This document shows positions 38,165-46,593 of a DNA stretch of 64,000 nucleotides, in pieces. Location of the stretch: contig NZ_QPES01000001.1 in NCBI RefSeq assembly GCF_009455685.1, forward strand, positions 1,488,001-1,552,000. Direction: 5' to 3'. A model generated the notes under the pieces. It was not told the origin of the DNA. It was given only the letters and a program-made list of their open reading frames with translations, and ran no database searches. This stretch comes from Paraburkholderia hayleyella (GTDB lineage: Bacteria; Pseudomonadota; Gammaproteobacteria; Burkholderiales; Burkholderiaceae). The position numbers were made by a program, and so were the translations under genes. Every line of letters begins with the position of its first letter. Within the stretch, counting starts at the first letter, position 1.

Positions 38165-39547
38165 ATGAATTTCGAACAGCCGCTTTACTGGCACCAGGGG
38201 CAACTGCTCCAGCCACAGCACTTGCAGCACGCCGACGCGTATCACGCGAGCCGCCTCGAACGCCTGGCCGATCTGGCGCTGCCGTACTGCTGGGGCCTCG
38301 AAGCCTTGCAGATCAACGAAGCCGCGCTGGCGGCAGGGCAGTTCATGGTGAATACGCTGAGCGCCCGTTTTCAGGACGGCACCTTCGTGCGCTATCCCGG
38401 CAATGCGCTGCTCGAAGCCCGCAGCCTGGCGCGCACGGGGGACGCCAACTGGCCGCGCACGCTGCATCTGGGCGTGCGCCGCGTTGTGCCGGGCAGCGCC
38501 AACTGCACCGTGCACGATACGCTCGATGCCGCCGCCACGGCGCCCACGCGCTTTGCCGCGCTGACCGATCCCGAAACCGTCACCGATTACTTAAGCGGCG
38601 GTAACGCCGCGCAGGTGCGCGGCATGCATTACGTGCTGCGCCTGTTCTGGGAGGACGAGCTCGAAGCGGCGAGCCAGTACGAACTGCTGCCATTGGCGCG
38701 GCTCGAACTCGACGGCGACAGCGTGCGTCTGGCGCCCGGTTTCATGCCGCTGGTGGCCAGCCTCGGCGCCAGCGCGGCGCTGATGCAAGCCGTGCGCGAT
38801 ATCCGCGACGAACTGCTGGGCCGCGCGCATCAGCTCGAAACCAGCAAGATCGCCGCCGATGCGCTCAACGTCGGCATCGACAGCGGCCAGTTGCGCGTGC
38901 TGATGGCGCTCAACGTGCTGGGCCGCTACGGCCCGCTGCTGTGTCATTTCCTCGAGACACCGCAAACCCATCCGTGGCCGGTCTACGGCGCGCTGCGCCA
39001 ACTGGTGGGCGAACTCAGCATGTTCTCGACGCGTTACGACATGCTGGGCCGTGGCACCGATGACCGCGTCGCGGTCGCGCCGTACCGCCATGAGGAAGCC
39101 GGGATGCAGATCGCCTCGATCGGCACGCTGATTGCCCGCCTGCTCAACGAGATCACGTTCGGCCCCGATCAGGTGGTGCGCTTCGAGCGCGCCGACGATC
39201 TCTGGGTGGCCGATTTGCCCGAGAGTTTCCTGAGCGGGCGCAATCGCTATTACCTGATCGTGGCGGGGCTGACCGAGGCCGAAGCCGTCGCGCGCTTTGC
39301 CGCCGAAGCCAAACTCGGCGCGGCCAGCGAACTGGCCAATCTGGTCTCGCATGCGCTGCCGGGCCTTGAGTTGCTGCCGCTGGCGGTGCCGCCCGCGGGG
39401 ATGCCCCGGCGTCAGCAGTCCGCGTACTTTCGCATCGAAACCGTTAGCGACGCCTGGGCCTCCGTGGTGCGCGAGCGCGGCGTGGCGTTGTTCCATGGCG
39501 CGCAGACCCAGCCGTTAGCGGTCGAAATCGTGATGATCCGGAGATAA
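38165..39547 (+). CDS. tssK: TssK, T6SS baseplate-membrane complex connector
   Basis: 460 aa from the ATG at 38165 (MNFEQPLYWHQGQLLQPQHL), the family's standard start; the ORF is open further upstream but without support. Phage receptor-binding-like N-terminal domain, helical middle (LNEITFGPDQVVRFERADDL) and TssL-binding C-terminal domain (YFRIETVSDAWASVVRERGV) are all present. TssK trimers attach the baseplate to TssL/TssM. It is separated from tssJ by 182 nt. Confidence 0.95.
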   Translation: MNFEQPLYWHQGQLLQPQHLQHADAYHASRLERLADLALPYCWGLEALQINEAALAAGQFMVNTLSARFQDGTFVRYPGNALLEARSLARTGDANWPRTLHLGVRRVVPGSANCTVHDTLDAAATAPTRFAALTDPETVTDYLSGGNAAQVRGMHYVLRLFWEDELEAASQYELLPLARLELDGDSVRLAPGFMPLVASLGASAALMQAVRDIRDELLGRAHQLETSKIAADALNVGIDSGQLRVLMALNVLGRYGPLLCHFLETPQTHPWPVYGALRQLVGELSMFSTRYDMLGRGTDDRVAVAPYRHEEAGMQIASIGTLIARLLNEITFGPDQVVRFERADDLWVADLPESFLSGRNRYYLIVAGLTEAEAVARFAAEAKLGAASELANLVSHALPGLELLPLAVPPAGMPRRQQSAYFRIETVSDAWASVVRERGVALFHGAQTQPLAVEIVMIRR

Positions 39548-39551
39548 GGCA

Positions 39552-40262
39552 ATGCGTCAGGCAAGTTGCTGGACCCCGGTGCTGGAATATGCCGCTGCCG
39601 CTTTCACGGGCCATGCGCCGGTGACGGTGGCCTTCGAGCACGAGAGCGCGGCGGCCTCGGGCCTCGCGGCGAGCCGCGCGGCGCAGGCGGTGAACGATTT
39701 GCATGATTTGTTGCAGGCAGCGCAGACGCGCGCCGGTAACGAAGGCCACGGCCCGGCGGCCGTGCGCGAGGCTTTGTTCGCGGTGGTGGCGTGGCTCGAT
39801 GAGCGGGCGCTCAGCAGCGACTGGCCGGGCCGCACGGCCTGGCGCGCCGCACCGTTGCAACGGCATTATTTCGGCACCTCGCGCGCCGGGACGGAGTTTT
39901 TCGAGCGGCTCGAAGCGCTACCCGACGACGCCACTGAAGTCCGCGAAGTCTATGCGCTGATGTTGCTGTGGGGCTTTCGCGGACGCTTCGCCGCACGTCC
40001 AGCCGCCGAGTTTTTCGGCTATCGCCAGGCGCTGTTCGAGCGTCTCGCGCGTGAGTTGCAGATGGCGCCGTTCAATCTCCATGAGCCGTTATTCGTCTTG
40101 CCCGCGCCGCCCGCGCCAGAGGCCAACACCCGTTCGCGGCGGCGCGTGACGCTGGCGCTGGTGTTGCTGATCGTGCTGCCGCTGGCCGTGCTGCTGGGTC
40201 TGGGCTTGGCTTACGACTGGCTCCTGCTGGATCTGGCCCAGCCTTTGCTGGTGGGGGGCTGA
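39552..40262 (+). CDS. tssL: TssL (DotU/IcmH), T6SS inner-membrane protein
   Basis: 236 aa. The cytoplasmic DotU domain (AVVAWLDERALSSDW; YFGTSRAGTEFFERLEAL; YALMLLWGFRGRF) is followed by one C-terminal TM helix (VTLALVLLIVLPLAVLLGLG). No OmpA-like or other wall-binding extension is present, so peptidoglycan contact would have to come from another subunit. In this cluster a SPOR domain sits on TssM instead. One base separates it from tssM. Confidence 0.94.
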   Translation: MRQASCWTPVLEYAAAAFTGHAPVTVAFEHESAAASGLAASRAAQAVNDLHDLLQAAQTRAGNEGHGPAAVREALFAVVAWLDERALSSDWPGRTAWRAAPLQRHYFGTSRAGTEFFERLEALPDDATEVREVYALMLLWGFRGRFAARPAAEFFGYRQALFERLARELQMAPFNLHEPLFVLPAPPAPEANTRSRRRVTLALVLLIVLPLAVLLGLGLAYDWLLLDLAQPLLVGG

Positions 40263-40263
40263 G

Positions 40264-43200
40264 ATGCTACGCAAACTGCTTCGCATGACGGGCGTGGTAC
40301 TCGGGCTCGTGTTGCTGGCGCTGGCTTGCTGGACGCTGGTGCTGTATCTGGACTGGCCGTTGTGGGCCGCGCCTGGGCTGTTCGTGCTGGCGCTGGGATG
40401 CGGCTGGGGCGTGCTGGCGCTGCGGCGCCAGTGGCTGCGCTGGCGCGGTTTGCGCCAGATGGCGGCGGGCATGGCCGTGGCGGGTACGCAAGCGCCGCTG
40501 AAAGCCTTCGATGCCGCCTGGCGCGCCGGCCTCAAACGTCTGCGGCAATCACGCCTGAAGCGCCAGGGCAGCGTCGGCGGGCCGCTGTATGCGCTGCCCT
40601 GGTTGCTGATGCTCGGCGCACCCGGCAGCGGCAAGTCCGCGCTGCTGACACGCACGCGTTTAGCCTCGACACTGCGCCGTGTGCGCCAGGAAGATCCGGT
40701 TGAGCCGACCGCGCTTTTCGACTGGTGGTATTTCGATCACAGCGTGGTGCTCGATCCAGCCGGGCGGCTTTTCGAACACACGGACACGAGCGCGACGGAT
40801 AGCCGCAGCCTGTGGGCACGGCTGCTCTACTGGCTGGGCCGCACACGGCGGCGCGAGCCGCTCAACGGGATCGTGCTGACGCTGTCGATCGAGACCTTGC
40901 TGCAGACCTCCGGGCAACAGCTCGCCGACCAGGGCCGTGAGGCCCGCAGCCGCATCGACACGCTGACGCGCGTCTACGACGTGCGCGTGCCGGTGTATCT
41001 GGTGCTGACGCATGGCGACGCCATCGAAGGTTTCGTCGAATGGGGCCGTCTGTTGCCTGAAGCCTTGCGCGAGCAGCCATTTGGCGCGCTGGTCACGCAA
41101 GCGCCGAGTGCCTCGCAGTTTCTCGAGGAGGCCTTCGCGCAGATCAGCCAGCGTCTTGCCGACATCCGCATCGCCCAGGGCATGCGCGATAACCAGAGCG
41201 TCGAGCTGCTGGTGCCCGAACGGGTGCAGGCGCTGGCCGTGCCGCTCAAGGCTTATCTGGAGCCCGCCTTCGATCACAACCCGTATGGCGAAACCCCGTT
41301 GTTGCAAGGCGTGTTCGTCACGGCCGAGGTCCAGGGCAGCAAGGATGGCAAGAACGACAGGGATGGGGCGCACGCGCCGCTCGGCTGGTTTTCCCGCGTG
41401 CTGTTCGACACGCTTTTGCCTGCGCGCCGCTCGGGCTGGCGGCCCACGGGTCATTTCGGCGCCTGGCGGCGCTTCATGCGCCACGCGGCGGTGCTGGCCT
41501 GGCTGATTGCCTGCTTCACGCTCGGCGCATTGATGACAGCGAGTTTCGTGCGCGATCGCGCCACGCTCGTGCATCTGGTGGAACACCCCGAGCACAAGCT
41601 GAGCTCGACGGGCGATTTCGCCACGCGCATGGATATCCTGCTGCGGCATATCCAGACGCTGCGCTGGGTGCATCAGCGCGCCAATAACGGGCTGCTCGAT
41701 GTGTTTCCGTTTCATCGTTCCGTGCTGCAGGTGCAAGCGCGGCTCGCGCAACGCTTTAGCGCCGAGTTCCAGCAGCAGGCGTTGCAGCAAGGCATCGACC
41801 GGATGCTCGAAAGCCGCATCCAGGACGTCTCGAAGAATGGCAGCGATGTGCTGGTGGCCGCTTACGCGCAGCATCTGGTACGCCGTATCAACCTGCTCGA
41901 CGCCGCGCTCGCGGGCAAGCCGCTGTTTGGCTTGCCACGCGTCGGCGCGGACCTCGTGGCGATCCAGGCCGATGCCGATCGCAGCGCGATGTTCGATCCG
42001 CTCGCCAGCAGCCGTTTCGGTTTTCTCTATGTCGATTACCTGCACTGGCAGCCTAAACGCATGGCGCTGATCGCGGAGCGTTCGCGGCTGCGCGACATGC
42101 TCGACGAACTGGCGCTGCCACGCCGCCCGATTGGCTGGCTGCTCGCCTGGGCCGATATGCAAGGCGATCTGGCGCCCGTGACGCTGGCGCAGTTCTGGGG
42201 TATTTCCGATCGCCCTGAATTGCCGCGCATTTCGGCGGCTTATACGCCCGATGGCCATGCCGCGATTGACCAGTTCATCGCGGAAGTCGCCCGCACCGGC
42301 CAGTACAGCGAAGGCTGGACCCGCCGCGCGGCGAGCTTCGATGAGCAGTATCAGGACGCGTTGCGCAGCGCCTGGTACGGCTTTGTCACGGCGTTTGCCG
42401 CGGCGCCGTCGCTGCTGCACGGCGAGGACGCCTGGCGCAGCGCGATGCCGTTGGTGCTCTCCGGACAAAGCCCGTACCGCCAGTTGCTGCATGAGCTGGC
42501 CCGTACCTTTGAGCAAGCCTCCGATCTGGACCACCGCGCGCTCTCGGACCAGCCCTCGTGGGTGAACACCGCGATCCGCCTGGACCGCTTGCAAGCAGTG
42601 GCCTACAACGGCCCAAGTCAGGCGGGCTCGAAGATTGTCGAGCTGCTCAAGCTGTCGAACGGCGTGGGCCGCAGCGTGCTGCAAAACGACGGCAACGATG
42701 TGCTGGAGGCGCTCAAACGCAATGATTTCGCGCTGGCCCAGGCGCTGCTGGCTTATCGGCGGCAGTTGAACGGCATGGGCGACATCCTTGCCAAGGGCGA
42801 CGGCCATGCGCTCAAGCTGGCCGCCGACGCCTACCAGTTCAGCGCCAGCGCGGACATCAAAAGCACGCCGCTGATTGCGACGGGCGTGGCCTTCGATCAG
42901 GCGAGCGCGGCGGCGATCGCCGCCGCGCCGGGCGATTTGCCCATCTGGAACCTGGTGCGCGGGCCGCTTGATTTCACGCTGCAATATGTCAGCCGCGTGG
43001 CCGCCAACAGCTTGCAGCAAGACTGGGATGCCCAGGTGCTGGCGCCGCTGCAAGGCGTCTCCGACCCCACGCACACGCAGCAACTGCTCTATGGCGATAC
43101 CGGGCTGGTGCCGACGTATATGAACGGGCCGGTCAAAGCGTTCGTGCTGCGCACCACCAGCGCGTATGTGCCGCGTCTGCTGTGGGGGCAAAACGTGCCG

Positions 43201-44598
43201 CTCAATGGGCTGTTCTATGCCTTTGTCAGCCGGGCGCAGCGCCAGCGCAACGACATGGTTGAAACCGCGCAGCGCAACGCAGAGGACAAGAGCGCCGAGC
43301 AAGCCTTGCGCGCCGCGCAGCAAGCCGAGCTGGCCGATATCGCGCAGCAGGTGAATGGCTTGCAAACGCGTATCGCCAAGTTGCACGGGGTGACAGCCAC
43401 GGTGGTGCTGAACGCCATGCCGCCGACACTCAACCCCGGCGCGCTGCGGGTGCCGCAAAAGACCACGTTGACCTTGCGCTGCACCGCCGGGCCGATCGTG
43501 CTGGAGAACCTGAACTTCCCGGTGAGCCAGGCCTTCGCGTGGTCGCTGGCGAATTGCGGCGACACCACGCTGGCGCTGAATTTCCCTTCGATGACGCTGA
43601 CGCGGCAATGGAAAGGGCCGACCGGCTTCATCGATTTTCTGCGGACTTTCCGCGATGGACAGCACACGTTTGGGCCGCAGGATTTCCCGAGCGCGCAACG
43701 CGCGATGCAGGGCGCGGGCGTGAGTGCCGTGACGCTCGGGTTTGCCATGCAAGGGCAAGAAGTGCTGCTGTCGAGCTTCGATGAAGCCGACCGGCTCAAC
43801 GCGCAAATGGAGACCTTGCTGGCGCGGCGCGCCACGCTCACCTCGGCGCTGGCGAACCCGAGCAGCGCGGTGGCGGGGCAAGCCGTGCTGCCGTGGGATT
43901 TACAGCTCACGGTGCCGTTGCATATCGCGGATGCGTGGAATGAAGCCGGGGTGTCGGCAACGCAACTGCCGGGATCGGCGGCGGTGGGGCCGGCGGGGGC
44001 CGGCCGTAGCGGACTGCCGGCGGGGGCGGGCTTGCCGCCAGCGGTGCCGGGGCGCTCAGCGGAAGGGGCGGTCAAGACCCAGCCCGCGAAGGCTGCGCCG
44101 ACCGCGAACCTGGAGCGCACCGGGCCGTGGGGCGGCGAGGCCCTGGCCGCGACGGCCGCCACGGCCGCCACCACCGCCGCTGCGGTAACAGTCGGGGCCA
44201 CCGCCACCACCGCGCTGACCCGTATCGAACCGAAGGCCGCGCCACCGGCGGCGAAACCGCTCGTGCCGGAAACGCCGAAGGCTGCGCGGCTGGACCATGC
44301 GAAGGCGTTGAAAACCCCGGCGCTCAAAGCGGCCGTGCCAACCGCTCCTCATGCGCTGGGCAACTACATCGTTCAGGTTGGGCGCTTCGCCAGCCCTGAG
44401 GCCGCGGAAAAAACCTTGCGCGAACTGCATTTGCCCTGCGACAGCCGGGCCGTGACGCTAGCCGATGGCTCGACGCAATACGACGTGCGCGCGACAGGCT
44501 TCGCGCAACGCGAAGCCGCACAAGCGGCTGCGGAGCGTGTGGCCGCACGGCTCAAGCTCACGCCCCTGGTGCGGGCGGTGCGGCACACGGCCGCGTGA
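40264..44598 (+). CDS. tssM: TssM (IcmF) with C-terminal SPOR domain
   Basis: 1444 aa; most TssM proteins are ~1100-1300. Two N-terminal TM helices (residues 8-55) precede the NTPase domain with Walker A LGAPGSGKSALLT (about 118-130), a third TM at ~410-430, then the long periplasmic region with IcmF-related and C-terminal beta domains. After ~1220 comes an Ala/Pro/Lys-rich linker (ATAATAATTAAAVTVGATAT). The last ~75 residues (NYIVQVGRFASPEAAEKTLR) are a SPOR domain that should bind denuded glycan strands. The fusion would attach the membrane complex to the septal or remodelled wall. Last gene of the T6SS operon. Confidence 0.93.
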   Translation: MLRKLLRMTGVVLGLVLLALACWTLVLYLDWPLWAAPGLFVLALGCGWGVLALRRQWLRWRGLRQMAAGMAVAGTQAPLKAFDAAWRAGLKRLRQSRLKRQGSVGGPLYALPWLLMLGAPGSGKSALLTRTRLASTLRRVRQEDPVEPTALFDWWYFDHSVVLDPAGRLFEHTDTSATDSRSLWARLLYWLGRTRRREPLNGIVLTLSIETLLQTSGQQLADQGREARSRIDTLTRVYDVRVPVYLVLTHGDAIEGFVEWGRLLPEALREQPFGALVTQAPSASQFLEEAFAQISQRLADIRIAQGMRDNQSVELLVPERVQALAVPLKAYLEPAFDHNPYGETPLLQGVFVTAEVQGSKDGKNDRDGAHAPLGWFSRVLFDTLLPARRSGWRPTGHFGAWRRFMRHAAVLAWLIACFTLGALMTASFVRDRATLVHLVEHPEHKLSSTGDFATRMDILLRHIQTLRWVHQRANNGLLDVFPFHRSVLQVQARLAQRFSAEFQQQALQQGIDRMLESRIQDVSKNGSDVLVAAYAQHLVRRINLLDAALAGKPLFGLPRVGADLVAIQADADRSAMFDPLASSRFGFLYVDYLHWQPKRMALIAERSRLRDMLDELALPRRPIGWLLAWADMQGDLAPVTLAQFWGISDRPELPRISAAYTPDGHAAIDQFIAEVARTGQYSEGWTRRAASFDEQYQDALRSAWYGFVTAFAAAPSLLHGEDAWRSAMPLVLSGQSPYRQLLHELARTFEQASDLDHRALSDQPSWVNTAIRLDRLQAVAYNGPSQAGSKIVELLKLSNGVGRSVLQNDGNDVLEALKRNDFALAQALLAYRRQLNGMGDILAKGDGHALKLAADAYQFSASADIKSTPLIATGVAFDQASAAAIAAAPGDLPIWNLVRGPLDFTLQYVSRVAANSLQQDWDAQVLAPLQGVSDPTHTQQLLYGDTGLVPTYMNGPVKAFVLRTTSAYVPRLLWGQNVPLNGLFYAFVSRAQRQRNDMVETAQRNAEDKSAEQALRAAQQAELADIAQQVNGLQTRIAKLHGVTATVVLNAMPPTLNPGALRVPQKTTLTLRCTAGPIVLENLNFPVSQAFAWSLANCGDTTLALNFPSMTLTRQWKGPTGFIDFLRTFRDGQHTFGPQDFPSAQRAMQGAGVSAVTLGFAMQGQEVLLSSFDEADRLNAQMETLLARRATLTSALANPSSAVAGQAVLPWDLQLTVPLHIADAWNEAGVSATQLPGSAAVGPAGAGRSGLPAGAGLPPAVPGRSAEGAVKTQPAKAAPTANLERTGPWGGEALAATAATAATTAAAVTVGATATTALTRIEPKAAPPAAKPLVPETPKAARLDHAKALKTPALKAAVPTAPHALGNYIVQVGRFASPEAAEKTLRELHLPCDSRAVTLADGSTQYDVRATGFAQREAAQAAAERVAARLKLTPLVRAVRHTAA

Positions 44599-44736
44599 GG
44601 CTGACGCCGCCACGCCGGACTATTGCCGATACCCTTGCCATGCCTGGCGTTGAAGACATCGGCTTCGATCCGCCGCATTGAACATTGAATAGCCCTGTTT
44701 CCAGGGCAGCCTGCCCAACACTTTGCAGAATCTGCT

Positions 44737-44755
44737 CCTGGTTAATCCAGGTTTT
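44737..44755. terminator. weak stem-loop with T-run between tssM and the convergent gene
   Basis: CCTGG-TTAAT-CCAGG (44737-44751) followed by TTTT on the plus strand. A second stem GCCCTG/CAGGGC lies at 44692-44707. Both sit in the 175-bp gap where tssM and the leftward gene at 44774 converge. The stem is only 5 bp, so this is a tentative call. Confidence 0.35.
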
Positions 44756-44773
44756 CTGCGTTGAGTTGAGTGA

Positions 44774-45370
44774 TTAAGACGATTGACCCGCGGCAGTTGT
44801 GCCGGATTGATTCACACTGGCAGGGAAAACTTCCTGATTGGCTTCCAGGTTTTCTGGTCTTGGCAAAGACATAAAAACCTCAGGTTCATGATATTCATCA
44901 GATTCACTTTGGGAAGATGGGGGTGAGATTATTTTTTTATGAAGCGCTTCGGTAAAGCGACGCCCCGTTTTTCTGTCAATTAATAGCTCCAGGCCTGCCG
45001 CGAACGCGAACGCAATGGCCGCACGGTTAATCAAGGGTTTCACCTGGTCATCGACCAGAAACAGCGCAATCTGTCTCAGTGCAAGAATGCCTACCGTATA
45101 GATGAATGGCTTAGCATACGGGTGATTCAGTCGGTTTTCCAGCCCATCTGTTATGGTATCAGCATATTTTTGGGCTCTAGACTTATTATTTTCAATACGG
45201 CGATTAAGTAGGGTGCCCAATGTTTCTTTTTTTCCGCGTAGCTTTTTACCATGGTTGGGATGGTTTGGATTGATCTCCATCACGCCATCAATATCAGCGT
45301 TTCCTAATTTAATGGTGTGGGATCGAGTTTTATTACGATCCTTGTTTAAGCCTGAAATTTTCCTGGTCAT
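44774..45370 (-). CDS. AT-rich TM-hairpin protein 1 (candidate T3SS effector)
   Basis: 198 aa, not recognised. A basic, polar N-terminal half (MTRKISGLNKDRNKTRSHTI) is followed by two hydrophobic segments (about 88-106 FIYTVGILALRQIALFLV and 116-131 AAIAFAFAAGLELLI) separated by a short polar turn. The C-terminal tail is Ser/Glu/Pro-rich. Unlike the other five it has a short loop and no loop cysteines. Base composition is much more AT-rich than the T6SS genes next to it, suggesting acquired DNA. Only a degenerate version of the promoter motif (CGCGAC-N14-GTTACGGA, 45442-45466) lies upstream. An effector role is inferred from its relatives. Confidence 0.6.
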   Translation of the reverse strand: MTRKISGLNKDRNKTRSHTIKLGNADIDGVMEINPNHPNHGKKLRGKKETLGTLLNRRIENNKSRAQKYADTITDGLENRLNHPYAKPFIYTVGILALRQIALFLVDDQVKPLINRAAIAFAFAAGLELLIDRKTGRRFTEALHKKIISPPSSQSESDEYHEPEVFMSLPRPENLEANQEVFPASVNQSGTTAAGQSS

Positions 45371-45715
45371 GATTTAAATTAACTCCATAAAATAAATAAA
45401 CAAAGGAGGCACTTGATAGTGCTGTTTGCCGGGAGGCCTCCGTAACCCCTGGAATGCTTTGTCGCGCTAACAGGGTGGCAGCGAATGTTCGCGTGCCAGG
45501 ACGATGTGATGTATTTTTGCCAGAGATTAACAGACTGAGGCTGAGGCTGAGGCTGAGGCTGAGGCTGAGGCTGAGGCTGAGGCTGAGGCTGAGGCTGAGG
45601 CTGAGGCTGAGGCTGAGGCTGAGGCTAGGTTGCCGCCGCGATCTGCCCGGCATTCCCAGGAGGGCCATTAATGCGCTTCGGATTCAGACGATTGTGGTTG
45701 TGCTCGAGGTTTTAA
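45371..45715. other. 345-bp non-coding gap holding a hexamer tandem array
   Basis: No supported gene. It holds an inverted element GGGAGGCCTCCG (45431-45442) similar to one upstream of the neighbouring gene (46403-46415), and the 15-copy CTGAGG array. An open frame through the array (45333-45668, Ser-Leu repeats) is an artefact of the repeat. Confidence 0.6.
45535..45624 (+). repeat. 15 perfect tandem copies of CTGAGG
   Basis: Ninety bases of uninterrupted hexamer repeat in the gap between two leftward AT-rich genes, 165 bp upstream of the 45370 start. Such arrays change copy number by slippage. Here it could alter promoter spacing or leader structure rather than a reading frame. Confidence 0.97.
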
Positions 45716-46318
45716 TTATTCTTGAGCGTTAATGTTGATATTAATCGGAACGTTTTCGTCAGTCTCCCCGGCTTGCTGTGAATCTGTTTTGGCAGACAGC
45801 AGCGCTGGCAGGTTGAGATTAACCAGTTTGAGAAAAAAATGATGGATGTCAGCCAGTCTGAATGGAATGAAATTAGCATTTCTGCAGGGAATGAACAGGC
45901 GGATCATGATGAGAATCATGAACAGCGCAGTAATTTTAGAAACCTGATTTTCGCATGTTTCATATTGCTCGACGCAGGCAATAGAGGCCTCATGGCTTTG
46001 GCATCTCGGAAGCTGCCTGTCGCAGGAAGCCATGGATATTTTGTTATAAGCAAAAATACCTGCCAGACAAACAAAATACTTCACCATAATGACCCTCAGG
46101 CTGCCAGTACGCTGTTCGATGGTGGCAATCCGTTTTTCATATCCCTTGATCATCCCATCCAGTTGTTGGGGGCTCATATTGAATGCCGCTGAAAAAGAAG
46201 CCTGGCCCGAACGGTTATTGGCGGCTTGAATATTTTTATTTTTAGAATTGTTTTTTTTACCGCTGGAGTTATTGGCAACGAGGGCTGAACCCGGGTTGCT
46301 ATTTCGAATTTTAGTCAT
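45716..46318 (-). CDS. AT-rich TM-hairpin protein 2, cysteine-rich loop (candidate T3SS effector)
   Basis: 200 aa, not recognised. The N-terminus is Asn/Ser/Lys-rich (NSSGKKNNSKNKNIQAANNR), typical of an unfolded secretion signal. TM1 is about 75-92, then a 35-residue loop with four Cys (99, 106, 115, 122), then TM2 at about 128-145 (ALFMILIMIRLFIP). The polar tail ends NININAQE. The Cys pattern C-x6-C-x8-C-x6-C could form two disulfides if the loop faces an oxidising compartment. A weak promoter candidate GGAAGC-N14-GTAACGCA lies at 46389-46413. The gene is leftward, AT-rich and placed next to hairpin protein 1. Confidence 0.65.
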   Translation of the reverse strand: MTKIRNSNPGSALVANNSSGKKNNSKNKNIQAANNRSGQASFSAAFNMSPQQLDGMIKGYEKRIATIEQRTGSLRVIMVKYFVCLAGIFAYNKISMASCDRQLPRCQSHEASIACVEQYETCENQVSKITALFMILIMIRLFIPCRNANFIPFRLADIHHFFLKLVNLNLPALLSAKTDSQQAGETDENVPINININAQE

Positions 46319-46440
46319 GATGTTCTTGATGTTCTTGAATTACGGGAAATGAAGGTGCCAGACGGAACCTGGAATACAGGGTTTCTGCGTTACGAGTTTT
46401 CCGGAAGGCTTCCCGGAACGCCTGGCGATCAGACAGGCAG

Positions 46441-46468
46441 AAAAAAAAGGCCCGAACGAACATGGGCC
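46441..46468 (-). terminator. rho-independent terminator of the hydrolase-like gene
   Basis: On the minus strand GGCCC-ATGTTCGTTC-GGGCC (46468-46449) is followed by eight T (46448-46441). It lies 126 nt downstream of the stop of the leftward hydrolase-like gene at 46594, separating it from hairpin protein 2. Confidence 0.7.
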
Positions 46469-46593
46469 AAAGGGGGATCACTCATTGACTGCGTTTAACA
46501 GCAGATAACCTGACCCGCTAGAAAACAGATAGAACGGATAAAACAGCACCGGCGCGCCGGATATGACGAATGACGAATGACGAATGAGACGAA

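Noticed and set aside
45535..45624. CRISPR array
   Set aside because: Units are 6 bp with no spacers.
45333..45668. Open frame encoding Ser-Leu repeats across the hexamer array
   Set aside because: Created by the repeat itself; no ribosome site or flanking similarity, and the opposite strand gives an equally long Arg-Leu frame.
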